Positions 8,709-15,938 of a DNA stretch of 20,250 bases are shown here, piece after piece (within the stretch, counting starts at the first letter, position 1; each line of letters opens with the position of its first letter). Source of the DNA: Deltaproteobacteria bacterium (GTDB lineage Bacteria; Myxococcota_A; UBA9160; SMWR01); the NCBI GenBank assembly GCA_019313605.1, contig JAFDAW010000010.1:1-20250 (forward strand), read 5' to 3'. The notes under the pieces are model-generated. The model saw only the letters and a list, made by a program, of their open reading frames with translations, was not told the origin of the DNA and did no database searches. A program made the position numbers and the translations under genes.

Positions 8709-11041
8709 CCCCGCGCCGGTGCCTCTGGCTTCGCGACTGCATCTCCGTTTTCGCGGCGGCATCCGCCGCCCTCTTGCTCGCGACTCTTCCGGGTTGCGGC
8801 GACGATTTGGCCACGCCCCCGAAATCGCTCGACGACTTGATCGCGCACCACAAGCGGCTCGAGAACACGGTCTGGGCGGATGAATTTCTCTCACAGAAGT
8901 ACGAGAAGACGTTGACCGCGCTGTGGGACGCACTGCTGCGCGCCGACCGCAAGGGAAAGCCCGGCACGAAGCCGAAAATCCTCAGCTCGATTGGCTTCGA
9001 TACGTTGACGATCGGAACGCTGCAGCGGGTTGAAATGCTCGATCACGGCATCGCCGTGTTCGAGCCTCGGCCTCCCCATACCACACTGACGCACGACGAC
9101 TGGGGCAAGCTGGTCGAACGACTTTCGAAAGCCGGATATCGCCTGATCCAAAGCGAGTGGCACCACGTCCGCTTCACCCCTCCTGGCGACGACGCACCCG
9201 CGCAGTCGCAGATCGAGATCGCGCTCCATCTGATCCGGGGAGTCGATACCCGACGCATCATCGTCGAGGGCGAATTGGCGGTCGACTGGTCCGATCGCGT
9301 CGATGAGCACGGCAATGTGCTTCCGGCTGGGATCGACGCGACCGCACTGCGCGTATTCACGCGTCCGGGGCCCGCTCCATTCGAGGAGGCCCTCCGCTTC
9401 GAACGGCCGATCCGGGGCGGACTCTCGGGAATTCACCCGGCCCTGGTCTACGACCTGAACGAAGACGGCCTGCTCGATGTCATCATGGTCGGCGCCCTCC
9501 GCGTCTTGTGGAACCGGGGCGAAGGCCGATTCAAGAAGGCGCCATTGGTCGAACATCCCTACAAGCTCACCGAGACGGGAGTCATCGCCGACATGAACGG
9601 CGATTCACACCCCGACCTGATCTCGACCCGGGCGCGGGGAGACCTCGTCCTCTACCTCGGCAACGCAGAGGGAAAATTCCCCGACGAACCGAAGGTCACT
9701 CCCCGTTTCGAGCAGCCGCTGCGCGGACCCTCCTCGTTGACGGTCGGAGATATCGATGGCGATGGCGACCTCGATTTATGGCTCGCCCAGTACAGGCCTC
9801 CTTATGAAGGCGGCCAGATGCCCTTCCCCTATTACGACGCCAACGACGGCTACCCCGCGTACCTGCTCTTGAACGATGGACAGGGGAACTTCTCATTCGG
9901 TACCGCCGCTGCTGGACTCGAAGCGAAAAGGTTCCGGCGAACCTACGCGAGCAGCTTTTTCGATCTCGACGACGACCGCGATCTCGACCTGCTCGTCATC
10001 AGCGACTTCGCGGGCATCGATCTGTATCACAACGACGGACACGGGCACTTCACCGACGCCAACGACACGATTCGCGCAGACCGGCACCTGTTCGGCATGT
10101 CGGCGGCGTTTGCGGACTACGACCTCGATGGCCGCCTGGATTTCTTCGTAGCGGGCATGGCCTCGGCGACAGCGCGGCGCCTGGAGGCCATGGACCTGGG
10201 ACGGACCGAACGGCCGGACATGCAGAAGATGAGAATGCGCATGGCATTCGGCAATCGCATGTATCTCTCCGGTGATGAGGGTTGGCGTGCACCCGATTTC
10301 AGCGATCAGGTGGCGCGTACGGGTTGGACCTGGGGAACGACGGCCTTCGATTTCGACAACGACGGCGATCCGGATCTGTTCACCGCGAATGGACACATCA
10401 GCGGCACGAGCACGAAGGATTTCTGCGTGAGCTTCTGGTGTCACGACATCTACGACGGCGTGTCCGAGCCCAACGAAGCACTGGGCCTGCTCATGCGAAA
10501 GAGGATGAGCGGGCTGGAATCGGGTGCAGAATCGTGGGACGGCCACCAGAAGAACCGCTTGCTCATGAACCTCGAAGGGGGTAGTTTCGTCAACGTCGCG
10601 TTCCTGATGGGCGTCGCCGATACGTTCGACAGCCGATCTGCGGTCAGTGGAGACCTCGACCTGGACGGCCGTGTCGATCTCGTCGTGGTGGAAGATCACG
10701 GCCTGAAGGGGCAGCGGCTCCACATCTACCGGAATCGACTCGAAACCGGGAACCACTGGATCGGGATCCGTTTACTCGAAGAGGGGGATGGCATCTCGCC
10801 AGTCGGCGCATCGGTAACGGTGCACACCGCCGAACAGACCCACGTGGGGCGAATCCTCACAGGCGAGACCCTATTGGGCCAGCACCCCACGACGCTGCAC
10901 TTCGGATTGGGATCATCGACACGCGTCGAGTCGGTCGAAGTGAGCTGGCCGAATGGGATGACGCGCAGCATCCACAACCCGGAGATCGATCGATACCATC
11001 GGGTCGAAGCGTCCGGCGCAGATCGACTGCCGGCGCCGTGA
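8648..11041 (+). CDS. Lipoprotein VCBS/FG-GAP propeller with ASPIC/UnbV domain
   Basis: The frame gives up to 797 residues from TTG 8648, which has AGGGG seven bases upstream and overlaps the previous gene by 61 bp. A second TTG at 8687 gives a shorter leader but a weaker ribosome site, so the start is uncertain. A hydrophobic stretch ends in LATLPGC (Cys50), a good lipobox, so this is probably a lipoprotein. About 200 residues of unrecognised mixed sequence follow. Seven calcium-loop repeats lie near 268, 315, 368, 438, 489, 568 and 669. An ASPIC/UnbV domain occupies about 702-786 (GNHWIGIRL, LHFGLGSSTRVESVEVSWPNG). A segment before the last repeat holds CVSFWCHDIY (593-602); this matches the CX4CH heme pattern, though it may instead be a structural or metal-binding loop. 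Overlap with the preceding propeller gene and the downstream diheme cytochrome suggest one transcription unit. Confidence 0.82.
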   Translation: MADPLQHALGAQRLADDRTVAPRRCLWLRDCISVFAAASAALLLATLPGCGDDLATPPKSLDDLIAHHKRLENTVWADEFLSQKYEKTLTALWDALLRADRKGKPGTKPKILSSIGFDTLTIGTLQRVEMLDHGIAVFEPRPPHTTLTHDDWGKLVERLSKAGYRLIQSEWHHVRFTPPGDDAPAQSQIEIALHLIRGVDTRRIIVEGELAVDWSDRVDEHGNVLPAGIDATALRVFTRPGPAPFEEALRFERPIRGGLSGIHPALVYDLNEDGLLDVIMVGALRVLWNRGEGRFKKAPLVEHPYKLTETGVIADMNGDSHPDLISTRARGDLVLYLGNAEGKFPDEPKVTPRFEQPLRGPSSLTVGDIDGDGDLDLWLAQYRPPYEGGQMPFPYYDANDGYPAYLLLNDGQGNFSFGTAAAGLEAKRFRRTYASSFFDLDDDRDLDLLVISDFAGIDLYHNDGHGHFTDANDTIRADRHLFGMSAAFADYDLDGRLDFFVAGMASATARRLEAMDLGRTERPDMQKMRMRMAFGNRMYLSGDEGWRAPDFSDQVARTGWTWGTTAFDFDNDGDPDLFTANGHISGTSTKDFCVSFWCHDIYDGVSEPNEALGLLMRKRMSGLESGAESWDGHQKNRLLMNLEGGSFVNVAFLMGVADTFDSRSAVSGDLDLDGRVDLVVVEDHGLKGQRLHIYRNRLETGNHWIGIRLLEEGDGISPVGASVTVHTAEQTHVGRILTGETLLGQHPTTLHFGLGSSTRVESVEVSWPNGMTRSIHNPEIDRYHRVEASGADRLPAP

Positions 11042-11245
11042 TGCATTTTGTCCTCTACGATGGCGGGTGAGCTGGACAGCGATAAACCAGCTCCATCCAA
11101 AGATCTTCTGCCGCTCCCGCCAATTCCGGTTGCTCGCCCCCGACCCTGTCCCCTAACATCTATGACGACCCCTGTTCGAGCCGGTGAACTGAAGACCGGG
11201 CACAGCGCCATGACTTATCCGGATCGGCGGATTGAGGAGCGCACC

Positions 11246-12253
11246 ATGACCGCTATGAAGCTGCTGGTTCTTCGAAAGGTGAGCGGAACGGATCGATCGA
11301 AGCCTCGTCGGCGGCTGATTGCCGTCGCAGCCGCCACGGCCGTGCTTCTCGCCGCACCGAATGCGGCGCTCGCGATGGATTTCCCGGCGGCTTTGAAGCG
11401 GGTCGATCACGCGCTCAAGACCAATCCGTCGCAGGTCTCCCAATTCGCGCTCGATTCGTGCTTCAAACGCCGCAACTTCGCCGTCAAGCTCTACGAATCG
11501 CGCCAAGTCGACCGGGCCGAACGCAGCTTGCAGTTCTGCTTCGACGCTCTCAAAATTTCCGAGGTCGCCCCCGCAGCCAAGAAGCAGGCGGCTCCCGATA
11601 TGGACAAGATCAAGGCGAAAGCCGTGGAAGAGGCCGAGCAGGCACTGAGTCTGACTCCCAACGTCAACCACGGCCTCGAGATCTACCGCGAATGCGCGAG
11701 CTGCCACAAGCCCGAGGGCTGGGGGCTCACCAACGGCTCGGTACCGCAACTGGCGGGCCAGCACAGCAACGTCGTCATCAAACAGTTGGTGGACATCCGG
11801 GCGGGAAGCCGAGGCAACCCGATGATGAACCCCTACTCGTGCGTAGAGGCGATCGGCGGCGCCCAATCCGTGGCAGATGTGGCGGGCTACATCGACACAC
11901 TCGAAATCAGCGTCGCCAACGGCAAGGGGCCCGGCATCAATCTCGAAGTTGGCGAGCGCCTCTATCGGGAAAATTGCGCACGATGCCACGGCGCCAGCGG
12001 CGAGGGCGATCCCCTCACATACGCGCCCCGCATCCAGTCTCAGCACTACAAATACCTGGTGCGCCAGTACCGTTGGATTCGGGACAGCAAGCGCCACAAC
12101 GCAAACGCCGAAATGACGGCCCAGATCAAGGGCTTGAAGATGACCGAGGCCAAAGCCATGCTCGACTACGTTTCGCGACTCGAGCCTCCCGCGGAACTAC
12201 AGGCACCGGAAGGCTGGCAGAATCCCGACTTCGCGGAGAGTCAAGCGAACTAA
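11246..12253 (+). CDS. Secreted diheme cytochrome c (c4/c553-like)
   Basis: The start is ATG 11246, with GAGGAG seven bases upstream; the open frame extends further 5' but that part lacks a good ribosome site. The 335-residue product has a Sec signal (RRRLIAVAAATAVLLAAPNAALA, residues 21-43) with likely cleavage after ALA. Residues 44-140 are helical, with two lone Cys (72, 98). Two class I cytochrome c domains follow: CASCH at 150-154 and CARCH at 244-248. MMNPY (193-197) and NAEM (287-290) are likely sources of the distal Met ligands. The second half ends in the usual C-terminal helix with YVSRLEPP. It should carry electrons in the periplasm, a fitting partner for the membrane multiheme cytochrome encoded on the other arm. 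It follows the propeller gene by 204 bp, in which I see only a weak hairpin at 11069-11093, so co-transcription is possible but not shown. Confidence 0.85.
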   Translation: MTAMKLLVLRKVSGTDRSKPRRRLIAVAAATAVLLAAPNAALAMDFPAALKRVDHALKTNPSQVSQFALDSCFKRRNFAVKLYESRQVDRAERSLQFCFDALKISEVAPAAKKQAAPDMDKIKAKAVEEAEQALSLTPNVNHGLEIYRECASCHKPEGWGLTNGSVPQLAGQHSNVVIKQLVDIRAGSRGNPMMNPYSCVEAIGGAQSVADVAGYIDTLEISVANGKGPGINLEVGERLYRENCARCHGASGEGDPLTYAPRIQSQHYKYLVRQYRWIRDSKRHNANAEMTAQIKGLKMTEAKAMLDYVSRLEPPAELQAPEGWQNPDFAESQAN

Positions 12254-12290
12254 CGATCGGCGCGGCAACCTGGCGGCGGAGAAGGGTGAG

Positions 12291-13001
12291 TTACGGTTCG
12301 ACAGAATCCCGCCGGCGCCGGTACAGAAGCGCGAGCGCGGCAATTCCCGATCCCAGAACCGGCAACGCGCTTGGTTCGGGGGCCGGAATCGGGCTACTTA
12401 GTTTCGACCGAGGATTCCGATTCGCCCCAACAGTCAGGAACGCACTGTTGAACGTGATGTCTGTCGTGGGGAGGATTTCGTTGCCATCCCCATCCAGGAC
12501 ACCGCCGGTCGGATCGACGTCTGACGTGATCTCGTACGTGTCAAGCTCGAGCAGGGCGACGTTGAACGTGACATATCCGAGCTGGTGGCTCTGACCTGCT
12601 TCCAGGCCGGTGCCAATACCCAAATCACAGAAACAGACTGAGTTGATCAGCTCGACCCGCGATTCTCGGATCTGTGGGAACTCGATTTCGATCGGTAGTA
12701 CGGTATCAGCTCCTCTTGTGGGGGTATTTTTCGGCGTATCCGAATCCAAGCCCAGGAGTTGCACCACAAGTGCAATATCCTCAATCAAGCTGAAGTCGAC
12801 GCTGATGCTCGCGCCCTCTGAACCTGCGGGGCCTGCGGTCAGGATTACGTTCAGTTGGATCTCTTCAAGCGCCAAGCCAACGATATGGTTCGTACCCCTA
12901 CCGTCCCAGATCAGGTCGATCGTGGCGCTCGGGTGGGCCACCCGCGCGAAACCCGCGAGAGCCACCACACCACCGGCTGCAGCTGCAAAAAACTTTCGCA
13001 T
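12291..13001 (-). CDS. PEP-CTERM sorted protein with an unnamed 'IDLIW / VILTAGPAG' domain
   Basis: I chose ATG 13001 because it starts the signal peptide directly (MRKFFAAAAGGVVALAGFA, then a likely cut near PSA-TID). The open frame continues to 13070, but that adds a polar stretch with no export sense. The product is 236 residues. The C-terminus is a clear PEP-CTERM tail: PEPSALPVLGSG, a hydrophobic segment and RRRR. It should be handled by an exosortase, which is not in the window. The middle domain (IDLIWDGRGT, LNVILTAGPAGSEGA, GLEAGQSHQLGYVTFN, then a Thr/Asn-rich end) aligns well with the gene at the right end (19045-20250). I do not recognise it; its beta-rich look and spacing are reminiscent of cohesin-like or choice-of-anchor domains. 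It lies tail-to-tail with the diheme cytochrome gene, with no clear terminator in the 37-bp gap. Confidence 0.8.
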   Translation of the reverse strand: MRKFFAAAAGGVVALAGFARVAHPSATIDLIWDGRGTNHIVGLALEEIQLNVILTAGPAGSEGASISVDFSLIEDIALVVQLLGLDSDTPKNTPTRGADTVLPIEIEFPQIRESRVELINSVCFCDLGIGTGLEAGQSHQLGYVTFNVALLELDTYEITSDVDPTGGVLDGDGNEILPTTDITFNSAFLTVGANRNPRSKLSSPIPAPEPSALPVLGSGIAALALLYRRRRDSVEP

Positions 13002-13308
13002 TCTCTTGTTGCCTCGCTTGCCCAGACTGCTCCGATTGGGATCGAATCGGCTGGATTTCCATCCCGCCAATCAATCCCGGATATAGTGCCACACACCCCT
13101 TCCAATCCGTGAATCCCGTATCCTCGACACCCTCAGTGTATGGTCCGCCGCAATCCATAGCCAACTCTCTTCAGTCGAAGAAACGGAAGCGCCGAAGTCT
13201 GGGGAATAAAAGCGGAACGAAGAAATCCATCGGCGCGCCAATGCTGTCGTTCACCGAGCTGTAATTTCGCAGCGAATGTACCGGCCGGGTGCTATAGGCG
13301 TTGATTGA
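13002..13308. other. Divergent intergenic spacer, no gene seen
   Basis: This 307-bp gap lies between the starts of the PEP-CTERM gene (leftward) and the transporter gene (rightward), so it must hold at least two promoters. Toward the transporter, TG-C-TATAGG (13290-13298) resembles an extended -10 box but has no matching -35 box, and it sits only about ten bases before the ATG. Toward the PEP-CTERM gene I see no convincing promoter; a TGGCAC at 13086-13091 (minus strand) lacks the partner needed for a sigma-54 site. No RNA gene, small ORF with a ribosome site, or long repeat is evident. Confidence 0.5.
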
Positions 13309-14802
13309 ATGAAGGGCATACCTCGCATTCAGCGCAGCGCGGTGGCCTGGAGCGGACTCGTCGCCGGGCCCGTGTTGGCGGGGCTCGCCTATCTCGCGCT
13401 GCCCATGACCTACGTCAGCGTGACGGGCGACATCATCACATTCGAAGACGCCGGCCGTGCCACCGCGGCTGTGGCGGTCTGGATGGCAGTCTGGTGGATG
13501 ACCGAGGCGATCCCGGTCTACGCGACTGCGCTCTTGCCGCTCGCGCTCTTCCCCACACTCGGTGCCGCGACCATCCGCGAGTCGGCGGCCCCCTACGGTC
13601 ACGAGTTGATCTTCCTGTTCATGGGCGGATTCGTGCTGGCGCTCGCGATGGAGCGCTGGGGGCTGCACCGGCGCATCGCGTTCACTGTGCTCTCGATCGT
13701 CGGCGATCGGGCTTCTCGCATGGTCGGCGGTTTTATGTTCGCCAGCGCGGCGTTGAGCATGTGGGTCAGCAATACCGCGACAGCGGTGATGATGCTGCCG
13801 ATTGCACTGTCGGTGGTGCGCCTCGCCGGTGATGACGAGGGTGGACGGTTTCGCGTCGCGCTGCTGCTGAGCGTCGCTTACGGCTGCTCGATTGGCGGAA
13901 TCGGCACGCTGATCGGAACGCCGCCAAATCTGTTCCTGGCCTCCTACGCGCGAAGCGAACTCGGCATCGAGATCAGCTTCGTGCGCTGGATGGCATTCGG
14001 CGTGCCACTGGTCGTGTGCTTCCTGCCAATCGCATGGTGGCTGCTGACGCGTGTTCTGTATCCGTTGGGTGACCGCCGGATCGAAGGTGGCCGCGAAAGC
14101 GTGCAGCGCGCGCTGGCCGAACTCGGCCCACTCAACCGCGGCGAGCGGATCACGATGATCGTCTTCGCGATCACAGCGGTGTCATGGGTCACGCGGCCGC
14201 TCCTCGTCGGGCTCTCGTGGGGACCGTTCGGGGGATTGACCGACACCGGGATCGCGATGATCGCGGCGCTGAGTCTCTTCTGCATTCCGGTCGATGCCAA
14301 ACAGCGCGTGTTCGCAATGGACTGGGAAACGGCCGTGCGCCTACCCTGGGGTGTGTTGGTGCTGTTCGGCGGCGGACTGAGCCTGGCTGCGGCCATCCGT
14401 CACAACGGTGTCGGCGACTTCATCGGCAGCCAGTTCGCAAGCTTCGGCACACTGCCCACGGTCGTGCTGGTCGCCGCGATCGTCACGCTCGTCATCTTCC
14501 TGACCGAGCTGACGAGCAATACAGCCACGACCGCGACGCTGGTCCCAATTCTGGCCGGCCTCGCGAGTGGCCTGGGCACCGCGCCACTGCTGCTCATCGT
14601 CCCCGCCGCGGTGGCCGCGAGTTGCGCATTCATGCTCCCCGTCGCAACGCCCCCCAACGCAATCGTGTTCGGGTCCGGGCACGTATCGATGCTCGAGATG
14701 AACCGCGCCGGTTTGTGGCTCAACATCATCGGAATCGCACTGATCACAGCGCTCACCTACGCGCTCGCGATCCCGGCCCTCGGCATCTCGAATCCCGCCT
14801 GA
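13309..14802 (+). CDS. SLC13/DASS family anion (dicarboxylate) : sodium symporter
   Basis: This 497-residue inner-membrane protein has about eleven or more hydrophobic segments and the hallmarks of the divalent-anion:sodium symporter family. The two Ser-Asn-Thr motifs that bind anion and sodium are present: VSNTATAVMMLPIA (SNT at 154-156) and TSNTATTATLVPIL (403-405). The Gly/Pro-rich loops TPPNLF (204-209) and ATPPNAIVFGSG (446-457) and the MTEAIP segment (64-69) are typical. The length is normal for bacterial members. Likely substrates are C4-dicarboxylates, citrate or sulfate; sequence alone does not decide. The start at ATG 13309 has only a weak upstream site (TAGG), but it gives a full-length first segment. 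It appears to be a single-gene unit on the plus strand, 213 bp ahead of the hydrolase gene. No partner dehydrogenase or regulator is nearby. Confidence 0.9.
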   Translation: MKGIPRIQRSAVAWSGLVAGPVLAGLAYLALPMTYVSVTGDIITFEDAGRATAAVAVWMAVWWMTEAIPVYATALLPLALFPTLGAATIRESAAPYGHELIFLFMGGFVLALAMERWGLHRRIAFTVLSIVGDRASRMVGGFMFASAALSMWVSNTATAVMMLPIALSVVRLAGDDEGGRFRVALLLSVAYGCSIGGIGTLIGTPPNLFLASYARSELGIEISFVRWMAFGVPLVVCFLPIAWWLLTRVLYPLGDRRIEGGRESVQRALAELGPLNRGERITMIVFAITAVSWVTRPLLVGLSWGPFGGLTDTGIAMIAALSLFCIPVDAKQRVFAMDWETAVRLPWGVLVLFGGGLSLAAAIRHNGVGDFIGSQFASFGTLPTVVLVAAIVTLVIFLTELTSNTATTATLVPILAGLASGLGTAPLLLIVPAAVAASCAFMLPVATPPNAIVFGSGHVSMLEMNRAGLWLNIIGIALITALTYALAIPALGISNPA

Positions 14803-14900
14803 CAGAAGCCACCACGAGATTCACCACAGTGATCGGAAGCTGTGAGATCATCGGATCGCACGCCCCAGCCTCTTCCGCGCTGCGCGAGGTCGGATCTGGA

Positions 14901-14933
14901 TTGACAATGACTCCACCCCGATTGCGGTATATT
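14901..14933 (+). promoter_or_regulatory. Weak sigma-70-like promoter candidate upstream of the hydrolase gene
   Basis: TTGACA (14901-14906) and TATATT (14928-14933) both resemble sigma-70 boxes and lie in the locally AT-richer gap before the hydrolase gene. The spacing is 21 bp, well above the usual 16-18, so one of the two boxes is probably fortuitous. Transcription from here would give a leader of about 75 bases. The remaining part of the 213-bp gap shows no gene. Confidence 0.25.
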
Positions 14934-15015
14934 CTGTCGATCCATCGGACGGAAAACCATCGATTGGACCGTTTCAAGATGAATCCTGATGCCGACTCAA
15001 TTCGGAGTGATCAAG

Positions 15016-15894
15016 ATGAGATTCGATTTGGACAGAACGTCGACACTCGTATTATTTCTGCTCACGCTCCCGTCAATCGCCTTCGCACAGACATCGCGCG
15101 AAGGACCCATCATTGGGCACTCGGAAGGAAACCACCGCCTCGACTGCACGGTGATCCGGCCCTGGAAAGGTGACGGCGGGCCGCCAGATCGATCGAATGG
15201 CCCGTTCCCCGCGATCGGTTGGGCCAATGGTTGGGGCCAGGGCGACGTCTTCGGTGCGGACGCGGTGGAGCACTACATCAGCGGACTGACTTTCTGGGCC
15301 GATGCGGGTGACTACCTGGTCATCGCAGCCAACCAGTGGTCCGCACGCGCCCCGGATATCCTTCAGTGTCTGCAATGGCTAATCGACGAAGGCAACGACC
15401 CCGCGAGCGATTACTACGGCGCGGTCGACGCAGCGAGAATCGGAGTGTCCGGCCAAAGCCAGGGCGGCGGCGCGGCATTGAAAGCCGGCGATGGCGTTCT
15501 GAGGGACGGCGACGGATTCACGCAGGTCAGTACAGTCGTCGCAATGAACCCGTACGGACCGAGCTACGTCATGGCACAGAATCAGAACGACCAGATCCTG
15601 CTCCTCGGCGGCACCCGGGACACCGTGACGCCGACCGATTCGTTCTCCGAGGTGCTGGAAGGCGTCATCCTCTCGGGCAATCCGGGAGGAGCGCAAGCCG
15701 AACTGATTGGCGGCACGCACTGCAACCCCGCCTGCCGGCGCAATTTTGGGGTGTTCGGTCAGGTGTCGCTGTTGTGGTGGGATATCTTCCTACGTGACGA
15801 CATCGGGCAATGTCCCGCCTTGATCGCCCTGCTCGAAACGAATCCGGCCACCTGGAACACCGAGTACAGCAGCAATTTCATCTGCTCACCGTAA
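15016..15894 (+). CDS. Secreted alpha/beta hydrolase (dienelactone hydrolase / polyester-hydrolase-like)
   Basis: The start is ATG 15016, preceded by GGAG eight bases upstream; an in-frame ATG at 14989 lacks such a site. The 292-residue protein has a signal peptide (residues 1-24, cleavage after AFA). The catalytic set is visible: the nucleophile elbow GVSGQSQGGG with Ser148, Asp202 in LLLGGTRDTVTP, and His235 in GGTHCNP. The WANGWGQG stretch (69-76) is placed as the oxyanion loop. This layout fits the chlorophyllase / PET-hydrolase-like branch of secreted esterases, though the elbow is GQSQG rather than the GHSMG or GWSMG common there. Cys pairs 44/118, 236/240 and 266/290 could form disulfides. 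The substrate is probably an ester, but whether small or polymeric is unknown. The beta-helix gene starts 44 bp downstream, so the two are likely co-expressed. Confidence 0.78.
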   Translation: MRFDLDRTSTLVLFLLTLPSIAFAQTSREGPIIGHSEGNHRLDCTVIRPWKGDGGPPDRSNGPFPAIGWANGWGQGDVFGADAVEHYISGLTFWADAGDYLVIAANQWSARAPDILQCLQWLIDEGNDPASDYYGAVDAARIGVSGQSQGGGAALKAGDGVLRDGDGFTQVSTVVAMNPYGPSYVMAQNQNDQILLLGGTRDTVTPTDSFSEVLEGVILSGNPGGAQAELIGGTHCNPACRRNFGVFGQVSLLWWDIFLRDDIGQCPALIALLETNPATWNTEYSSNFICSP

Positions 15895-15938
15895 CGGAGC
15901 GGACAATACGCTCATGAGAACCCTGGGATGAAATCATC

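Noticed and set aside
11041..11070. Nine-codon reading frame overlapping the propeller stop (TGATG)
   Set aside because: No ribosome site of its own and no regulatory codon run; such overlaps occur often by chance.
11069..11093. Hairpin GAGCTGG / CCAGCTC with an 11-base loop after the lipoprotein propeller gene
   Set aside because: The stem is only 7 bp and no T-run follows, so a terminator cannot be supported.
1..13001. Idea that the asparagine-synthase-like gene and the PEP-CTERM gene belong to one exosortase/exopolysaccharide locus
   Set aside because: They are over 11 kb apart with cytochrome and propeller genes between them, and no exosortase or glycosyltransferase gene is present.
13086..13091. 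TGGCAC on the minus strand as half of a sigma-54 promoter for the PEP-CTERM gene
   Set aside because: The GC pair expected at the -12 place is absent at the right spacing.
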